From Frigoribacterium sp. SL97 (GTDB taxonomy: Bacteria > Actinomycetota > Actinomycetes > Actinomycetales > Microbacteriaceae): DNA of 64,000 nucleotides. The stretch spans positions 3,596,001 to 3,660,000 of the forward strand of contig NZ_CP113062.1 in the NCBI RefSeq assembly GCF_026625765.1, read 5' to 3'. Positions 33,742 through 42,458 of this stretch are shown one piece after another. Position numbers and translations under genes: made by a program. How positions within the stretch are numbered: position 1 is the first letter of the stretch; the number at the start of each line of letters is the position of its first letter. Under the pieces are notes generated by a model. It saw only the letters and a program-made list of their open reading frames with translations. It made no database searches and was not told the DNA's origin.

Positions 33742-34161
33742 TCAGTCGGCGATCAGCCGCTTGCCCATGCCGAACGCGTCGTCGACCGAGTACCCCAGGT
33801 GTTCGTACAACGCCCGTACCCGCTCGTTGCCGGTGCGCACCTGGAAATTGGCCTTCGGGCATCCCAGCGCCTCGAGCGACCGCTCGACCTCGGCCATGAG
33901 CTGCCGGCCGAACCCCTCCCCCTGGCGATCGGGCTCGACCGCGACGTAGTACACCCAGCCGCGATGGCCGTCGTACCCGGCCATCGCGGTCGCGACCAGC
34001 GCCTCCTCGTCGTCGACGCCGACCAGGAACAGCTCGCGCTGCACGGTCAGCTTGCGTTCGATGTCGCGTCGCGGGTCGTTCCACGGGCGGGTCAGCCCGC
34101 AGCGCTCCCAGAGCGCCACGACGGTCTCGGTGTCGGCCTCGTCGAAGGGTCGGATCTGCAT
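33742..34161 (-). CDS. GNAT family N-acetyltransferase
   Basis: The 139-residue protein is one complete GNAT domain: MQIRPFDEADTETVVALWER, then the acetyl-CoA loop region VYYVAVEPDRQGEGFGRQLM (motif A, Q/RxxGxG/A), and the C-terminal VRTGNERVRALYEHLGYSVD. It resembles the YpeA-type acetyltransferases, with the early CGLTRPWNDPRRDIERKL segment characteristic of that subgroup. It acetylates an unknown amine. It is encoded alone, with a dispersed 10-mer (34192) just upstream of its start. Confidence 0.93.
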   Translation of the reverse strand: MQIRPFDEADTETVVALWERCGLTRPWNDPRRDIERKLTVQRELFLVGVDDEEALVATAMAGYDGHRGWVYYVAVEPDRQGEGFGRQLMAEVERSLEALGCPKANFQVRTGNERVRALYEHLGYSVDDAFGMGKRLIAD

Positions 34162-34290
34162 GCACCGACCCTGCCAGACCCGACGGGACGAGGAGGCGCG
34201 GTGCCGGTCGCCACCACCCCGCACCCCCTCAGGGCCCTCGCGTTAGGGTGGGTCGTCGTCCGAGCCGCGGGCGCAGGGAGGGGCCCACCC

Positions 34291-35166
34291 GTGACCGATG
34301 CTCGCCGACGTCTCGCCGTCCTGGGGTCGCCGATCGAGCACTCGCTGTCACCGGTGCTGCACCGCACGGCGTACGAGCACCTCGGCCTGCCCTTCGACTA
34401 CGACCGGGTCGAGGTTGCCTCGGGCGGGCTCGCCGACTTCGTCGGGGGCCTCGACGCGAGCTGGCGCGGCCTGAGCCTGACGATGCCGCTCAAGCGCGAG
34501 GTGCTGCCCCTGCTCGACACCGTCTCTCCGCTCGCCCGACGTCTCGGGGTCGCCAACACCGTCGTCCTCGACGACCACGGTCGCCGCCACGGGCACAACA
34601 CCGACGTGGACGGCATCGTCCGCAGCGTCGAGGGATTCCACGACGCCCGGCCCGCCGCGGCCACCATCCTCGGCGGGGGCGCCACCGCCCTGTCCGCGAT
34701 GGCCGCCGCGTGGGATCTCGGCGCCCGGTCGTTCTCGATCCACCTGCGCAACCCCATGCGCGCCGGCGAGCTGACGTCCCTGGCCGCCGAGCTGGGCGCC
34801 GACGTCATGGTCGCCCCGCTCACCGAGCTGCCCTCGCTCGGCCCGTTGGACTTCGTCATCAGCACCTTGCCCGGAGGCGCGGCGGACGACCTCCACCTGC
34901 GTCCGGCCGGTGGCTCGTCCGTCCTCTTCGACGTCGCCTACGAGCCCTGGCCGACGCGCCTCGCGTCGCGCTGGTCGGCCGACGGGGGCATCGTCTTCAA
35001 CGGCCTCGACATGCTCGTCGAGCAGGCGCTCGGCCAGGTCAGGCTCTTCTCCGGGCGGGCGCAGGACGAGCCGGTCCCCGACGAGGGCGTCCTGCGCGAC
35101 GCGATGCGCGCCTCCGTGGGCTCGCCGATCCGCGACCGGTCGACGACCGACAGCGTGGCGCGCTGA
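34291..35166 (+). CDS. aroE: Shikimate dehydrogenase family protein
   Basis: It reduces 3-dehydroshikimate with NADPH in the aromatic amino-acid pathway. The GTG at 34291 has AGGGAGGGG upstream. The 291-residue product has the substrate loop AVLGSPIEHSLSPVLHRTAY, the catalytic lysine in SLTMPLKREVLPLLDTV, HNTDVDGIVRSVEGF, the nucleotide motif TILGGGATALSAMAAA, VISTLPGGAADDL, and the C-terminal FNGLDMLVEQALGQVRLFSG. All key residues are there. The aroD gene follows two bases after its stop, so both are in one operon. Confidence 0.95.
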   Translation: MTDARRRLAVLGSPIEHSLSPVLHRTAYEHLGLPFDYDRVEVASGGLADFVGGLDASWRGLSLTMPLKREVLPLLDTVSPLARRLGVANTVVLDDHGRRHGHNTDVDGIVRSVEGFHDARPAAATILGGGATALSAMAAAWDLGARSFSIHLRNPMRAGELTSLAAELGADVMVAPLTELPSLGPLDFVISTLPGGAADDLHLRPAGGSSVLFDVAYEPWPTRLASRWSADGGIVFNGLDMLVEQALGQVRLFSGRAQDEPVPDEGVLRDAMRASVGSPIRDRSTTDSVAR

Positions 35167-35168
35167 CC

Positions 35169-36008
35169 ATGGCGACCCCTCTTCCGGTCTCGATCGGTCG
35201 GGTCGCGCTCGGCACCGGGCGTCCCGCGGTCTGCGTCCCGCTCGTGGCCCGGACCGTCGACGCGCTGGTCGACGCCGCCTCGGCGCTCGACACCGACACG
35301 GCCGAACTGGTCGAGCTGCGCATCGACTTCGTCGACGCCGCGTTCGCCGCGGCACCGGACCCCGACGGTCCCGTGCGTACGGGAACCGAGGCGACGGGAG
35401 CCGCCGACCTCGACCTCGTGGCCGACGTCGTCCGTCGGGTGCGTGGCGCGCTCGACGCCGAGCTGCCCCTGCTGTTCACCCTGCGGACCGAGCCCGAGGG
35501 AGGCGAGCACGACGTCGCCCCCGCGACCTACGACGCCGTGCTGCGCTCGGCGATGGCCACCGGACTGCTCGACGCCGTGGACGTCGAGATGTACACCGAC
35601 CCCGACCTGCTCGGCGGGCTCGTCGACGCGGCGCACGACGCCGGGCTCGTCGTGGTGATGTCGTCGCACGACTTCAGCGGCACCCCCACGCAGGGCGAGA
35701 TCGTGTCGCGCCTGCTCGAACAACAAGAGAACGGTGCCGACGTGGCGAAGTTCGCGGCCATGCCGTCGAACACGGACGACGTGCTGACCCTGATGCGGGC
35801 CACGGCCGAGTTCCGGGCGGGTGCCGGCATCGTTCCCGCGATCACCATGTCGATGGGGCCGCTCGGCGTCGTGTCCCGGCTCTCGGGCGAGACGTTCGGC
35901 TCGTGCGTCACGTTCGGATCGGCGGGGGCGACGAGCGCGCCCGGACAGGTCCCGGCGGCGGGGCTGCGGGCGGCGCTCGAGCTGGTGCACGAGGCGCAGC
36001 AGGGCTGA
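35169..36008 (+). CDS. aroD: 3-dehydroquinate dehydratase, type I
   Basis: The type I enzyme dehydrates 3-dehydroquinate through a Schiff-base lysine. The 279-residue sequence has RPAVCVPLVARTVDAL, the substrate arginine in VELRIDFVDAA, LFTLRTEPEGGEHDV, the catalytic histidine in VVMSSHDFSGTPTQGEIVSR, the Schiff-base lysine in ENGADVAKFAAMPSNTDDVL, and TMSMGPLGVVSRLSGETFGS with SAPGQVP at the C-terminus. Actinobacteria more often have the type II enzyme (AroQ), so a type I enzyme coupled to aroE is notable. A catabolic quinate pathway is also possible. It is translationally close to aroE. Confidence 0.95.
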   Translation: MATPLPVSIGRVALGTGRPAVCVPLVARTVDALVDAASALDTDTAELVELRIDFVDAAFAAAPDPDGPVRTGTEATGAADLDLVADVVRRVRGALDAELPLLFTLRTEPEGGEHDVAPATYDAVLRSAMATGLLDAVDVEMYTDPDLLGGLVDAAHDAGLVVVMSSHDFSGTPTQGEIVSRLLEQQENGADVAKFAAMPSNTDDVLTLMRATAEFRAGAGIVPAITMSMGPLGVVSRLSGETFGSCVTFGSAGATSAPGQVPAAGLRAALELVHEAQQG

Positions 36009-36306
36009 CGGCGTCGCCTCGGCGTCGGACCGGCTTCGTCCGGGGCCTCGGGCGTCAGGGCTCCGGAGGCCCGACGCACGCAGAGTCCACCACCGGGAAA
36101 CGAGCGACGGACGTCGCTCAACGGGACCACCACGGCGGTCGGGCCCACCGGAGTGCGAACAGGTTAGCGGTCGGTGGTCCGACCCCGTAACCCCCTTGCG
36201 CCCACGAGTGCCACGTGGTCCACGACGAGGACCGGCAATGGACCGGGGCTCTCGACGACGCCGTCGCCGCCGTGTCCCGGCGGGACTCCGGCGCCGTCCG
36301 GCCGGG
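36009..36306. other. Intergenic stretch between convergent genes, nothing recognised
   Basis: About 300 bases after aroD and before the 3' end of the DUF805 gene. No protein-like frame, RNA gene or strong hairpin was found, apart from a short GTGGTCC/GGACCAC pair near 36116-36216. Confidence 0.4.
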
Positions 36307-36777
36307 TCAGGCCGGACCCGGGTACTGCCGCTCGCCACCCGTGTCGAACCGCTCGCCCGAGGCGCGCGAGGGCAGCAGCGACATGACGAGCAGGGTCAGC
36401 CACCCGAGGACCGGCAGCAGGTAGAAGAGCACGTACCAGGCGGTGAAGCCCCCGTCGTGCAGGCGCCGCGACTGCAGCGCCAGGGTCGGCAGGAAGCTGA
36501 CCACCGACCACAGCACGACGACGACGCCCTGTGGGTCGATGTAGGTCCAGTCGCCGTTGTCGCCCCCGGCCCAGGTCGACGTCCCGCCGCTGCCCGTGGC
36601 CCAGGCCTGGAGCGCCCCCTGGAACACGAGCGCGATGACGAACCACCACCAGTACTCGCTGCGGCTCGCCCTCCCGTGGAACGTGGCGTACTTGCGCCAG
36701 AACCGGACGACCGCGACCTTCGGCGAGGCGCGGTGGTACGGCTGGTCGAGCGGCACGGGGCCTGCGGGTCCGGTCAT
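36307..36777 (-). CDS. DUF805 family membrane protein
   Basis: The 156-residue product shows the DUF805 pattern: VRFWRKYATFHGRASRSEYW with WWFVIALVFQ starting the first helix, VVVLWSVVSFLPTLALQSRR with LHDGGFTAWYVLFYLLPVLG, and the last helix before LPSRASGERFDTGG. The invariant 'GRASRSEYW' and 'RRLHD' segments are present. Family members are small membrane proteins of unknown biochemical role, with YhaH as the E. coli relative. An insertion (GSGGTSTWAGGDNGDW) between helices one and two would face outward. It ends in the convergent gap with aroD. Confidence 0.92.
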   Translation of the reverse strand: MTGPAGPVPLDQPYHRASPKVAVVRFWRKYATFHGRASRSEYWWWFVIALVFQGALQAWATGSGGTSTWAGGDNGDWTYIDPQGVVVVLWSVVSFLPTLALQSRRLHDGGFTAWYVLFYLLPVLGWLTLLVMSLLPSRASGERFDTGGERQYPGPA

Positions 36778-36932
36778 GGGATCTCCTGCGGTGGGGTGAC
36801 GGGCAGGACCATCCTCGCAGCGCCTCCGCCGCGTCGTGGCCGATCGGGGCGGCCCGTCGGTACTGTGGGGCCCGCCGACCCTCGCGTCGGCGCCGTCGCC
36901 CATCCGGGGCGGCGCCAGACGAAGGAGACCCC

Positions 36933-37187
36933 ATGAGCATCGGCGGCGGAATCGCCTTGATCGTGATCGGCGCGGTCCTCGCGTTCGCTCTCGACTTCCA
37001 GGTCGCGGGCATCGACATCAAACTGATCGGCTACATCCTCATCGCGGCCGGCGTGGTCGTGACCATCATCGGCATCGCCTTCGCGTCGCGCCGCCGCTCG
37101 ACGGTCTCCACGACCCGCAGCGCGGTCGACCCGGCCACGGGCGAGCGCGTCGAGCGTCGCTCGACCGACAGCGACCCGCTGGTCTGA
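36933..37187 (+). CDS. Small two-helix membrane protein (DUF6458-like)
   Basis: The 84-residue product reads MSIGGGIALIVIGAVLAFAL then DFQVAGIDIKLIGYILIAAG and VVVTIIGIAFASRRRS, and ends in a polar tail (STTRSAVDPATGERVERRST). The first helix with SIGGGI, the 'DIKLIGYIL' start of the second and the basic exit are shared by a common actinobacterial small-protein family, known from genomes only. GAAGGAGACCCC before the ATG is a strong ribosome site. The unit is closed by the perfect repeat hairpin at 37218. Confidence 0.88.
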   Translation: MSIGGGIALIVIGAVLAFALDFQVAGIDIKLIGYILIAAGVVVTIIGIAFASRRRSTVSTTRSAVDPATGERVERRSTDSDPLV

Positions 37188-37217
37188 CCCGAGGGTCCGA
37201 CGCGACCCGAGAACGCA

Positions 37218-37249
37218 GGAGGCGCGGTGCCGGCTGGCACCGCGCCTCC
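37218..37249. terminator. Perfect 14-bp hairpin formed by two dispersed repeats
   Basis: GGAGGCGCGGTGCC and its exact complement flank the loop GGCT. It lies between the convergent small membrane gene and the alkaline phosphatase gene, so it can serve both as terminator. It shows that two copies of the 10-mer in opposite orientation make this structure. Confidence 0.85.
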
Positions 37250-37271
37250 CGTGTGTCGGGGCGGGGAACGC

Positions 37272-39206
37272 CTAGAGCTGCACGCCGTCCTGCACGGACG
37301 CCGCGCGGTGGCGACGACGCAGCACGAGGGCGGCACCGGTGCCGGCCAGCATCAGCGCGAGCAGCAGGGCGGGCAGGGCGTCGGAGCCGGTGAACGCGAG
37401 GGGCCCGCTTCCGTTGCCGGCCGTCCCCGCGCCTCCTGCGCTCGAGCCGTCACCGGGGACCGCCGCGGGCGGGGTCGTCGGAGCCGGGGTGACGGCGCCT
37501 TCGACGACGGCGACGGTCGTCGCCAGCGTCGTGCCGCTCTGCGTGCCGGTCAGCGTGATCGTGTAGCTGCCGGGCTCGGTGGGGGCGGTGACGGTGTAGG
37601 TCGCGACGCCGTCGACCACGTCGGCGATGCCGAGGTCGGTCACCGTGCCGTCGACGTCGAGCGTGCCCGTGACCTGGCGGTCGCCGGCGAGGCCGGCGGT
37701 GCTGACCGGGAACTCGGCGCCGGGGGCGACCTCGGTCGGAGCCGAGATCGTCGCGTCGGCGCTGAGGCCGTCGAGGTCGCGGTCGAGCTGCAGGGCGTTC
37801 ACGATGGTGAAGAAGTTGTCGGTCTGGTCGATCAGGCCGACGACGTTCGCGGCACCGGGGCCGTAACCCGCGACGCGCAACTGCGTGCCGGTGTGCTGCT
37901 GCGACCCGCCCGCCGCGGCGGTGCCGTAGGCGATCTTCATCGTGGTGCCGTCGACCGTCGTCAGCGCGGTGCTGAGCGTGGCGGGCGGCGTCGAGTCGAC
38001 GATCTGGCTGGTGTGCGCGTGGTCCGCCGTGACGATGACCATCGTGTTGCCGTCGGCCTTCGCGAAGGCGAGGGCGGACTGGACGGCTTCGTCGAGGTCG
38101 AGCACCTCACCGATCTGACCGCAGGCGTCGGCGCTGTGGTCGCGCTTGTCGATCGAGGCACCCTCGACCTGCAGGAAGAAGCCCTGGTCACCGGTGTCGA
38201 GCAGGTCGATCGACTTCTCGGTCAGCGACTGCAGCGAGAGGCCGGTGGACAGGCGGGCCGGGTTCGGCTGGCAGGTCTGCGGGGCCAGGTCGGCCCCGCC
38301 GACGGTCGCCGTGGTGGCGGCGTACCGGGTCGGGAAGTTGCCGTCGGTGAAGGTGCCGAGCACGGGCTGCGCCTGGTCGGCGGTCGTCAGGGCGTCGAGG
38401 CCGGCCGCGTCGCGCACGACCTGGTAGCCACGGTCCTGCGCCTGGGCGAACAGGGTGTCGCCCTGCCACTGACCGGCACGGGCGGACTGGCCGAACGAGG
38501 TCGCGCCTCCGCCGAGGGTGAGGTCGGCACGGGTGCCGATGATCTGCTCGCTGATCGAGCCGAGGCCGCCCTGGTCGAGCGCGTCGGCGCCGCACTGGGT
38601 GACGCTGTCGGGGCCGTAGCAGCTGCGGGCGGCGACGTGTGCGGCCTGCACGGCCGGGGTGGCGTCCTGCAGCTCGGCGGTCGAGACGTTGCCGGTCTTC
38701 TTGCCGTTGGCCTTGGCGATCTCGAGCAGGGTGTCCTGCGGGACGCCGTCGACGTCGACCGAGATGGCGTTGTCGTAGGTCTTCGTGCCGGTGGCCCAGG
38801 CGGAGCCGGTCGCGGCGGAGTCCGGCACGTAGTCGGGCTTGCCCTTGTTCGCGCCGTCCCGGTAGACCGAGTACGTCGTGTACTGGCCGGTCAGGGGCAG
38901 GGCGTCGATGCCGGGCAGCGTTCCGCCGGCGCCGTAGGCGTAGTTGCGCGCCGACGTGATCTCGCTGTCGCCCATGCCGTCGCCGATCAGCAGGATGACG
39001 TTCTTGGCGGGGCCGACCTCCACCGAGTCGAGCAGCAGCTGCGTGCTGTCGTCGATGCTGCGGGCGGCACCACCGTTCTGGGCGACGTTCGCGGGGGTGG
39101 CCGCGAAGGCGGCGACGGGGCTGAGGGCGAGGGCGGCGGCGGCGGCCGTCGCGACGACCCCCGTCGTCAGGGCCGCACGCCGGCGGTTCGGGGTGTTCTT
39201 CGACAC
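37272..39206 (-). CDS. phoA: Surface-anchored alkaline phosphatase
   Basis: The GTG at 39204-39206 has AGGAGC seven bases upstream. The 644-residue protein has a signal peptide (residues 1-35, ending VAAFA) and then the PhoA fold: NVILLIGDGMGDSEITSARN (metal site), VPDSAATGSAWATGTKTYDN with the nucleophilic serine, VEGASIDKRDHSADACG, VTADHAHTSQIVD and SQQHTGTQLRVAGYGPGAAN. An Ig-like domain follows (residues 515-590), then a Pro/Gly stalk and LAFTG with a hydrophobic helix and RRRHR, the same LAxTG sorting signal as on the 5'-nucleotidase. It releases phosphate from esters at the cell surface. Confidence 0.94.
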   Translation of the reverse strand: MSKNTPNRRRAALTTGVVATAAAAALALSPVAAFAATPANVAQNGGAARSIDDSTQLLLDSVEVGPAKNVILLIGDGMGDSEITSARNYAYGAGGTLPGIDALPLTGQYTTYSVYRDGANKGKPDYVPDSAATGSAWATGTKTYDNAISVDVDGVPQDTLLEIAKANGKKTGNVSTAELQDATPAVQAAHVAARSCYGPDSVTQCGADALDQGGLGSISEQIIGTRADLTLGGGATSFGQSARAGQWQGDTLFAQAQDRGYQVVRDAAGLDALTTADQAQPVLGTFTDGNFPTRYAATTATVGGADLAPQTCQPNPARLSTGLSLQSLTEKSIDLLDTGDQGFFLQVEGASIDKRDHSADACGQIGEVLDLDEAVQSALAFAKADGNTMVIVTADHAHTSQIVDSTPPATLSTALTTVDGTTMKIAYGTAAAGGSQQHTGTQLRVAGYGPGAANVVGLIDQTDNFFTIVNALQLDRDLDGLSADATISAPTEVAPGAEFPVSTAGLAGDRQVTGTLDVDGTVTDLGIADVVDGVATYTVTAPTEPGSYTITLTGTQSGTTLATTVAVVEGAVTPAPTTPPAAVPGDGSSAGGAGTAGNGSGPLAFTGSDALPALLLALMLAGTGAALVLRRRHRAASVQDGVQL

Positions 39207-39461
39207 GGTTCTGCTCCTGTGATCGTGATCGTGATCCGGTCGCCACACGACGGAGTCGCCGCGGGGCGGGGACCAGCAGACTCCTGCCGGGTGGCCGCCA
39301 CGTGAACGAGGCCGTGCGCGCGGGTGAACACCCTCGGACGGGGGTCGCCCGCTCGGCTGGCACGCCCCGCCGCCCCGGCCGGCCGGCCCGCCGCGCTGCC
39401 CCGCCCCGCTGCCGGCTCAGCCGACCCATCCCGCTGAGCCGACCCGCGCTGCCCTGCCTGC

Positions 39462-42458
39462 TCAGCCGGCCGTCGAGCGGAGCACCGACGACCCGTCGGG
39501 GCGGCGTCGCACCTCGACCCGGTCGGCGATGCGCTGCTTGAGCTCGTCGACGTGGCTGACGATGCCGATCACCCGCCCCGAGGCACTGAGCCGGCCGAGC
39601 TCGCTCATGACCGCGTCGAGGGTCTCGGGGTCGAGGGAGCCGAACCCCTCGTCGACGAACAGGGTGCCGAGCTCGAGCCCGCCGGCCTCGGCCTGGACGA
39701 CGTCGGCGAGGCCGAGGGCGAGGCTGAGCGAGGCGTAGAAGGTCTCACCGCCCGAGAAGCTGCCGGGGTCGCGGGTGGTGTCGGTGGTCGCGTCCCGGAT
39801 GACGAGCGAGAGCCCCGTCTTGCGCGAGCGCGACCCGACCTCGCGCTCGTCTGACGAGGCGAGCTCGTACCGCCCGCTCGACATGACCGACAGCCGGACG
39901 TTCGCCGCCGCCACGACCTCGTCGAACCGGCGCAGCAGCACGTAGGTGCCGAGCGTCACGCCCTTGACGTTCTCGCCGGTCGAGGCGCTGGCGAGGTTCG
40001 CCATGCGCACCACCGCCCGGGCGTGCTCGACGGCGGCGTCGGCCGCGGCGGTCACGGCCTCGAGGGCGGCCAGGGCCTGGCGCGACCGCCCGGCCCGGTC
40101 GCCGGTGCGCGTCGCGCGGTCGGTGGCCTCGTCGAGCTCGGCCTCGACCCGGTCGAGGGCCTCGACGGCCGACGGGACGTCCGCCACCTCGTCGCCGGTC
40201 AGCACGGCGACCTCGGGCTCGACCAGCCCGGCCGCGACGATCGCCCGTTCGCGCTCGTGGGCCGAGACCCGCGCCTCGAGCGCGGCGAGGTCGCCTGCCT
40301 CGAGGGCGGCGTCGGCGACCTGGTCGACGTCGTCGAACCCGCTGCGCTCGAGGGCGGCCGCGAGCTCGGCACGTCGGACGGCCGCCGCGTCGGACGCCAC
40401 GTCGGCGGCGTCGAGGAGGGTCAGGAGGCGCGTGTCGCGTTCGACGCCGTCACCGACCGCTGCGGTGAGCTCGGCGATGGTCGGGGCCCGACCGTCGAGC
40501 AGTCGCGCGATCTCGGCCTCGTCGTCGAGCAGGGCCCGCCGGTCGGCGGCCACGCGCTCCCGGCCGGTGGCGGCTCGCTCGCGGAGGTCGTCCCGCTCGG
40601 CCCGCAGCTCGTCGACCTCGCGGTCGTGGGCCACGAGCGCCGCCTCGGATGCCGCGAGGGCGGTACGGGCCCGGGTGGCCTCGGCCACGCGCAGGGCGAG
40701 CCGGGCCAGGTCGGACTCGACGTCGTCGCGGGTCAGGTCGCCCAGGGCGCGGCGGGCCTCCGCGGCCCGCCCCTCGGCGGTCGCGTGCCGTGCGGCGGAC
40801 TCGCGCTGACGGGCCTCGGCCGCTCGTGACGACCGCGACGCGGCCTCGACCTGGTCGTCGGTGGGGTGCTCGGTGCCGGGAGCCGCCGGGGCCGGATGCT
40901 CTCGCGAGCCGCACACGGGGCACGGATCGCCGACGACCAGAGCCGCGGCCAGGTGACCCGCCATGCCCTCGATCTGCCGACGGCGGAGGCCCGCCTCGTC
41001 GTCGAGGGCCTGCAGGGCCGCCGCCGAGTCGTCGGCCAGTCGTGCGGACGCCTCGTCGACGGCCCGGCCGAGGGCGTCGAGGTCGTCGAGGTCACGCAGG
41101 CGGACCCGCGCCTCGGCCGTCGCCTGCTCGGCGGCGACGAGGTCGGTCGAGGCGTCGGCCAGGGCGTCGCGCTCGACGACGAGCGACGCCCTGACGGCGG
41201 GGGCCGCGACGAGGTGCGCGTCGAGCTCACGGCGCCGCTCGTCGGCGTCGACCAGGGACTGCTCAGCCGCTTCGAGGGCCGTCCGACGACCGGGCAGGGC
41301 CTTCTCGGTCCGGGCCGCCTCGGTCAGGAGGGCGACTTCCGACAGTCGGGCGTCGCGACGCGCGGCGACGTCGGCTCGGAGCGGGACCTCGCCGTGCGCC
41401 GCGATCGTCTCGCCGTCCGCGACGACCCCGGCGGCCTCGGCCAGGCGTGACGCCGCATCACGCTCGGCCTCGGTCGCCCGCGTGACCGCGGCGAGCGCAT
41501 CGGTCACGGTCGCGGCCCGGGTCGCCGCGGCGACACGCGAGCGGACCGTGGCGATCTCGCCGTCGCCCTCGTCGAGACGCGTCCGCCGGACGATCAGGTC
41601 GGCTCGTCGGTCGAGTGCCGCCCCCAGCGCCCGCATGCGATCGAGCCACCGTCGTGCCGCGTCTCGGGCCTCGACCACCCGTGACCGCTGAGCCGACGCG
41701 GCGAGGGCCTGGGCCTGGAGGTCACCGAGCAGGGCGGCCCCGCCGTCGGCGGCAAGCCCCTCGTCGAGGGCCTCGGCCTCGAGGCCGCTCGCCTCGAGCA
41801 GTCTGGCTCGCGCCAGCTCGATGTCGCGGTCGGCGGCGGCGACGGCGGCGTTCGCGACCTTCCGCCGGTCGACGAGCTCGGCCGTGGTGCGCTCGTAGAT
41901 CTCGGTGCCGAAGAGCGACTGCAGGACCTCTTTGCGCTTCTCGCCGGTCGAGCGGAGGAAGGCGGCGAACTCGCCCTGGGGCAGGACGACGGTCTGCACG
42001 AACTGCTGGCGCGTGAGCCCGAGGATGCGCGAGACCTCGGCGCCGGCCTCTTGCGTGCTGATCGAGACGATCTCGCCGTCGACGGCGTCGGGCGACGAGA
42101 GGCGCCACAGCTTGGCGGTCGCGTTCGCCGGCGTCGTGCCCGTGCCGCGCGCCTTCGGACGGCGGTACGCGGGCGTGCGTCGGATGCGGTGAACGCCCGC
42201 TCCGTTCTCGAAGACGAGCTCGACGAAGGGCTCGACGTCGGGGGCTGCGTGGTGGCTGCGCAGGCGGTCGGGCGTCGAGGCCGAACCGGCGAGCCCGCCG
42301 TAGAGGGCGAAGACGATCGCGTCGATGATGGTCGACTTGCCCGAACCCGTCGGGCCCTCGAGCAGGAAGGTGCCCGAGGCGCCGAGCGCGGCGAAGTCGA
42401 TGCTGTGCTCGCCCGCGTAGGGCCCGATGGCCCTCAGGGTCAGCCGGTGGAGGTTCAT
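39462..42458 (-). CDS. sbcC: DNA double-strand-break nuclease subunit SbcC (Rad50-like ATPase)
   Basis: The 998-residue SMC-type ATPase has Walker A as LEGPTGSGKSTIIDAIVFAL near residue 35. Long Ala/Glu/Arg coiled coils follow on both sides of a zinc-hook motif CPVCGSREHPAP near residue 512. The ABC signature is in DPGSFSGGETFYASLSLALG, and Walker B in LGTLFVDEGFGSLDPETLDA. The hook dimerises two molecules through zinc. With SbcD it processes hairpins and broken ends. The ATG overlaps the sbcD stop as ATGA, so they are coupled. Several GC-rich frames on the other strand are shadows of the coiled coil. Confidence 0.97.
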   Translation of the reverse strand: MNLHRLTLRAIGPYAGEHSIDFAALGASGTFLLEGPTGSGKSTIIDAIVFALYGGLAGSASTPDRLRSHHAAPDVEPFVELVFENGAGVHRIRRTPAYRRPKARGTGTTPANATAKLWRLSSPDAVDGEIVSISTQEAGAEVSRILGLTRQQFVQTVVLPQGEFAAFLRSTGEKRKEVLQSLFGTEIYERTTAELVDRRKVANAAVAAADRDIELARARLLEASGLEAEALDEGLAADGGAALLGDLQAQALAASAQRSRVVEARDAARRWLDRMRALGAALDRRADLIVRRTRLDEGDGEIATVRSRVAAATRAATVTDALAAVTRATEAERDAASRLAEAAGVVADGETIAAHGEVPLRADVAARRDARLSEVALLTEAARTEKALPGRRTALEAAEQSLVDADERRRELDAHLVAAPAVRASLVVERDALADASTDLVAAEQATAEARVRLRDLDDLDALGRAVDEASARLADDSAAALQALDDEAGLRRRQIEGMAGHLAAALVVGDPCPVCGSREHPAPAAPGTEHPTDDQVEAASRSSRAAEARQRESAARHATAEGRAAEARRALGDLTRDDVESDLARLALRVAEATRARTALAASEAALVAHDREVDELRAERDDLRERAATGRERVAADRRALLDDEAEIARLLDGRAPTIAELTAAVGDGVERDTRLLTLLDAADVASDAAAVRRAELAAALERSGFDDVDQVADAALEAGDLAALEARVSAHERERAIVAAGLVEPEVAVLTGDEVADVPSAVEALDRVEAELDEATDRATRTGDRAGRSRQALAALEAVTAAADAAVEHARAVVRMANLASASTGENVKGVTLGTYVLLRRFDEVVAAANVRLSVMSSGRYELASSDEREVGSRSRKTGLSLVIRDATTDTTRDPGSFSGGETFYASLSLALGLADVVQAEAGGLELGTLFVDEGFGSLDPETLDAVMSELGRLSASGRVIGIVSHVDELKQRIADRVEVRRRPDGSSVLRSTAG

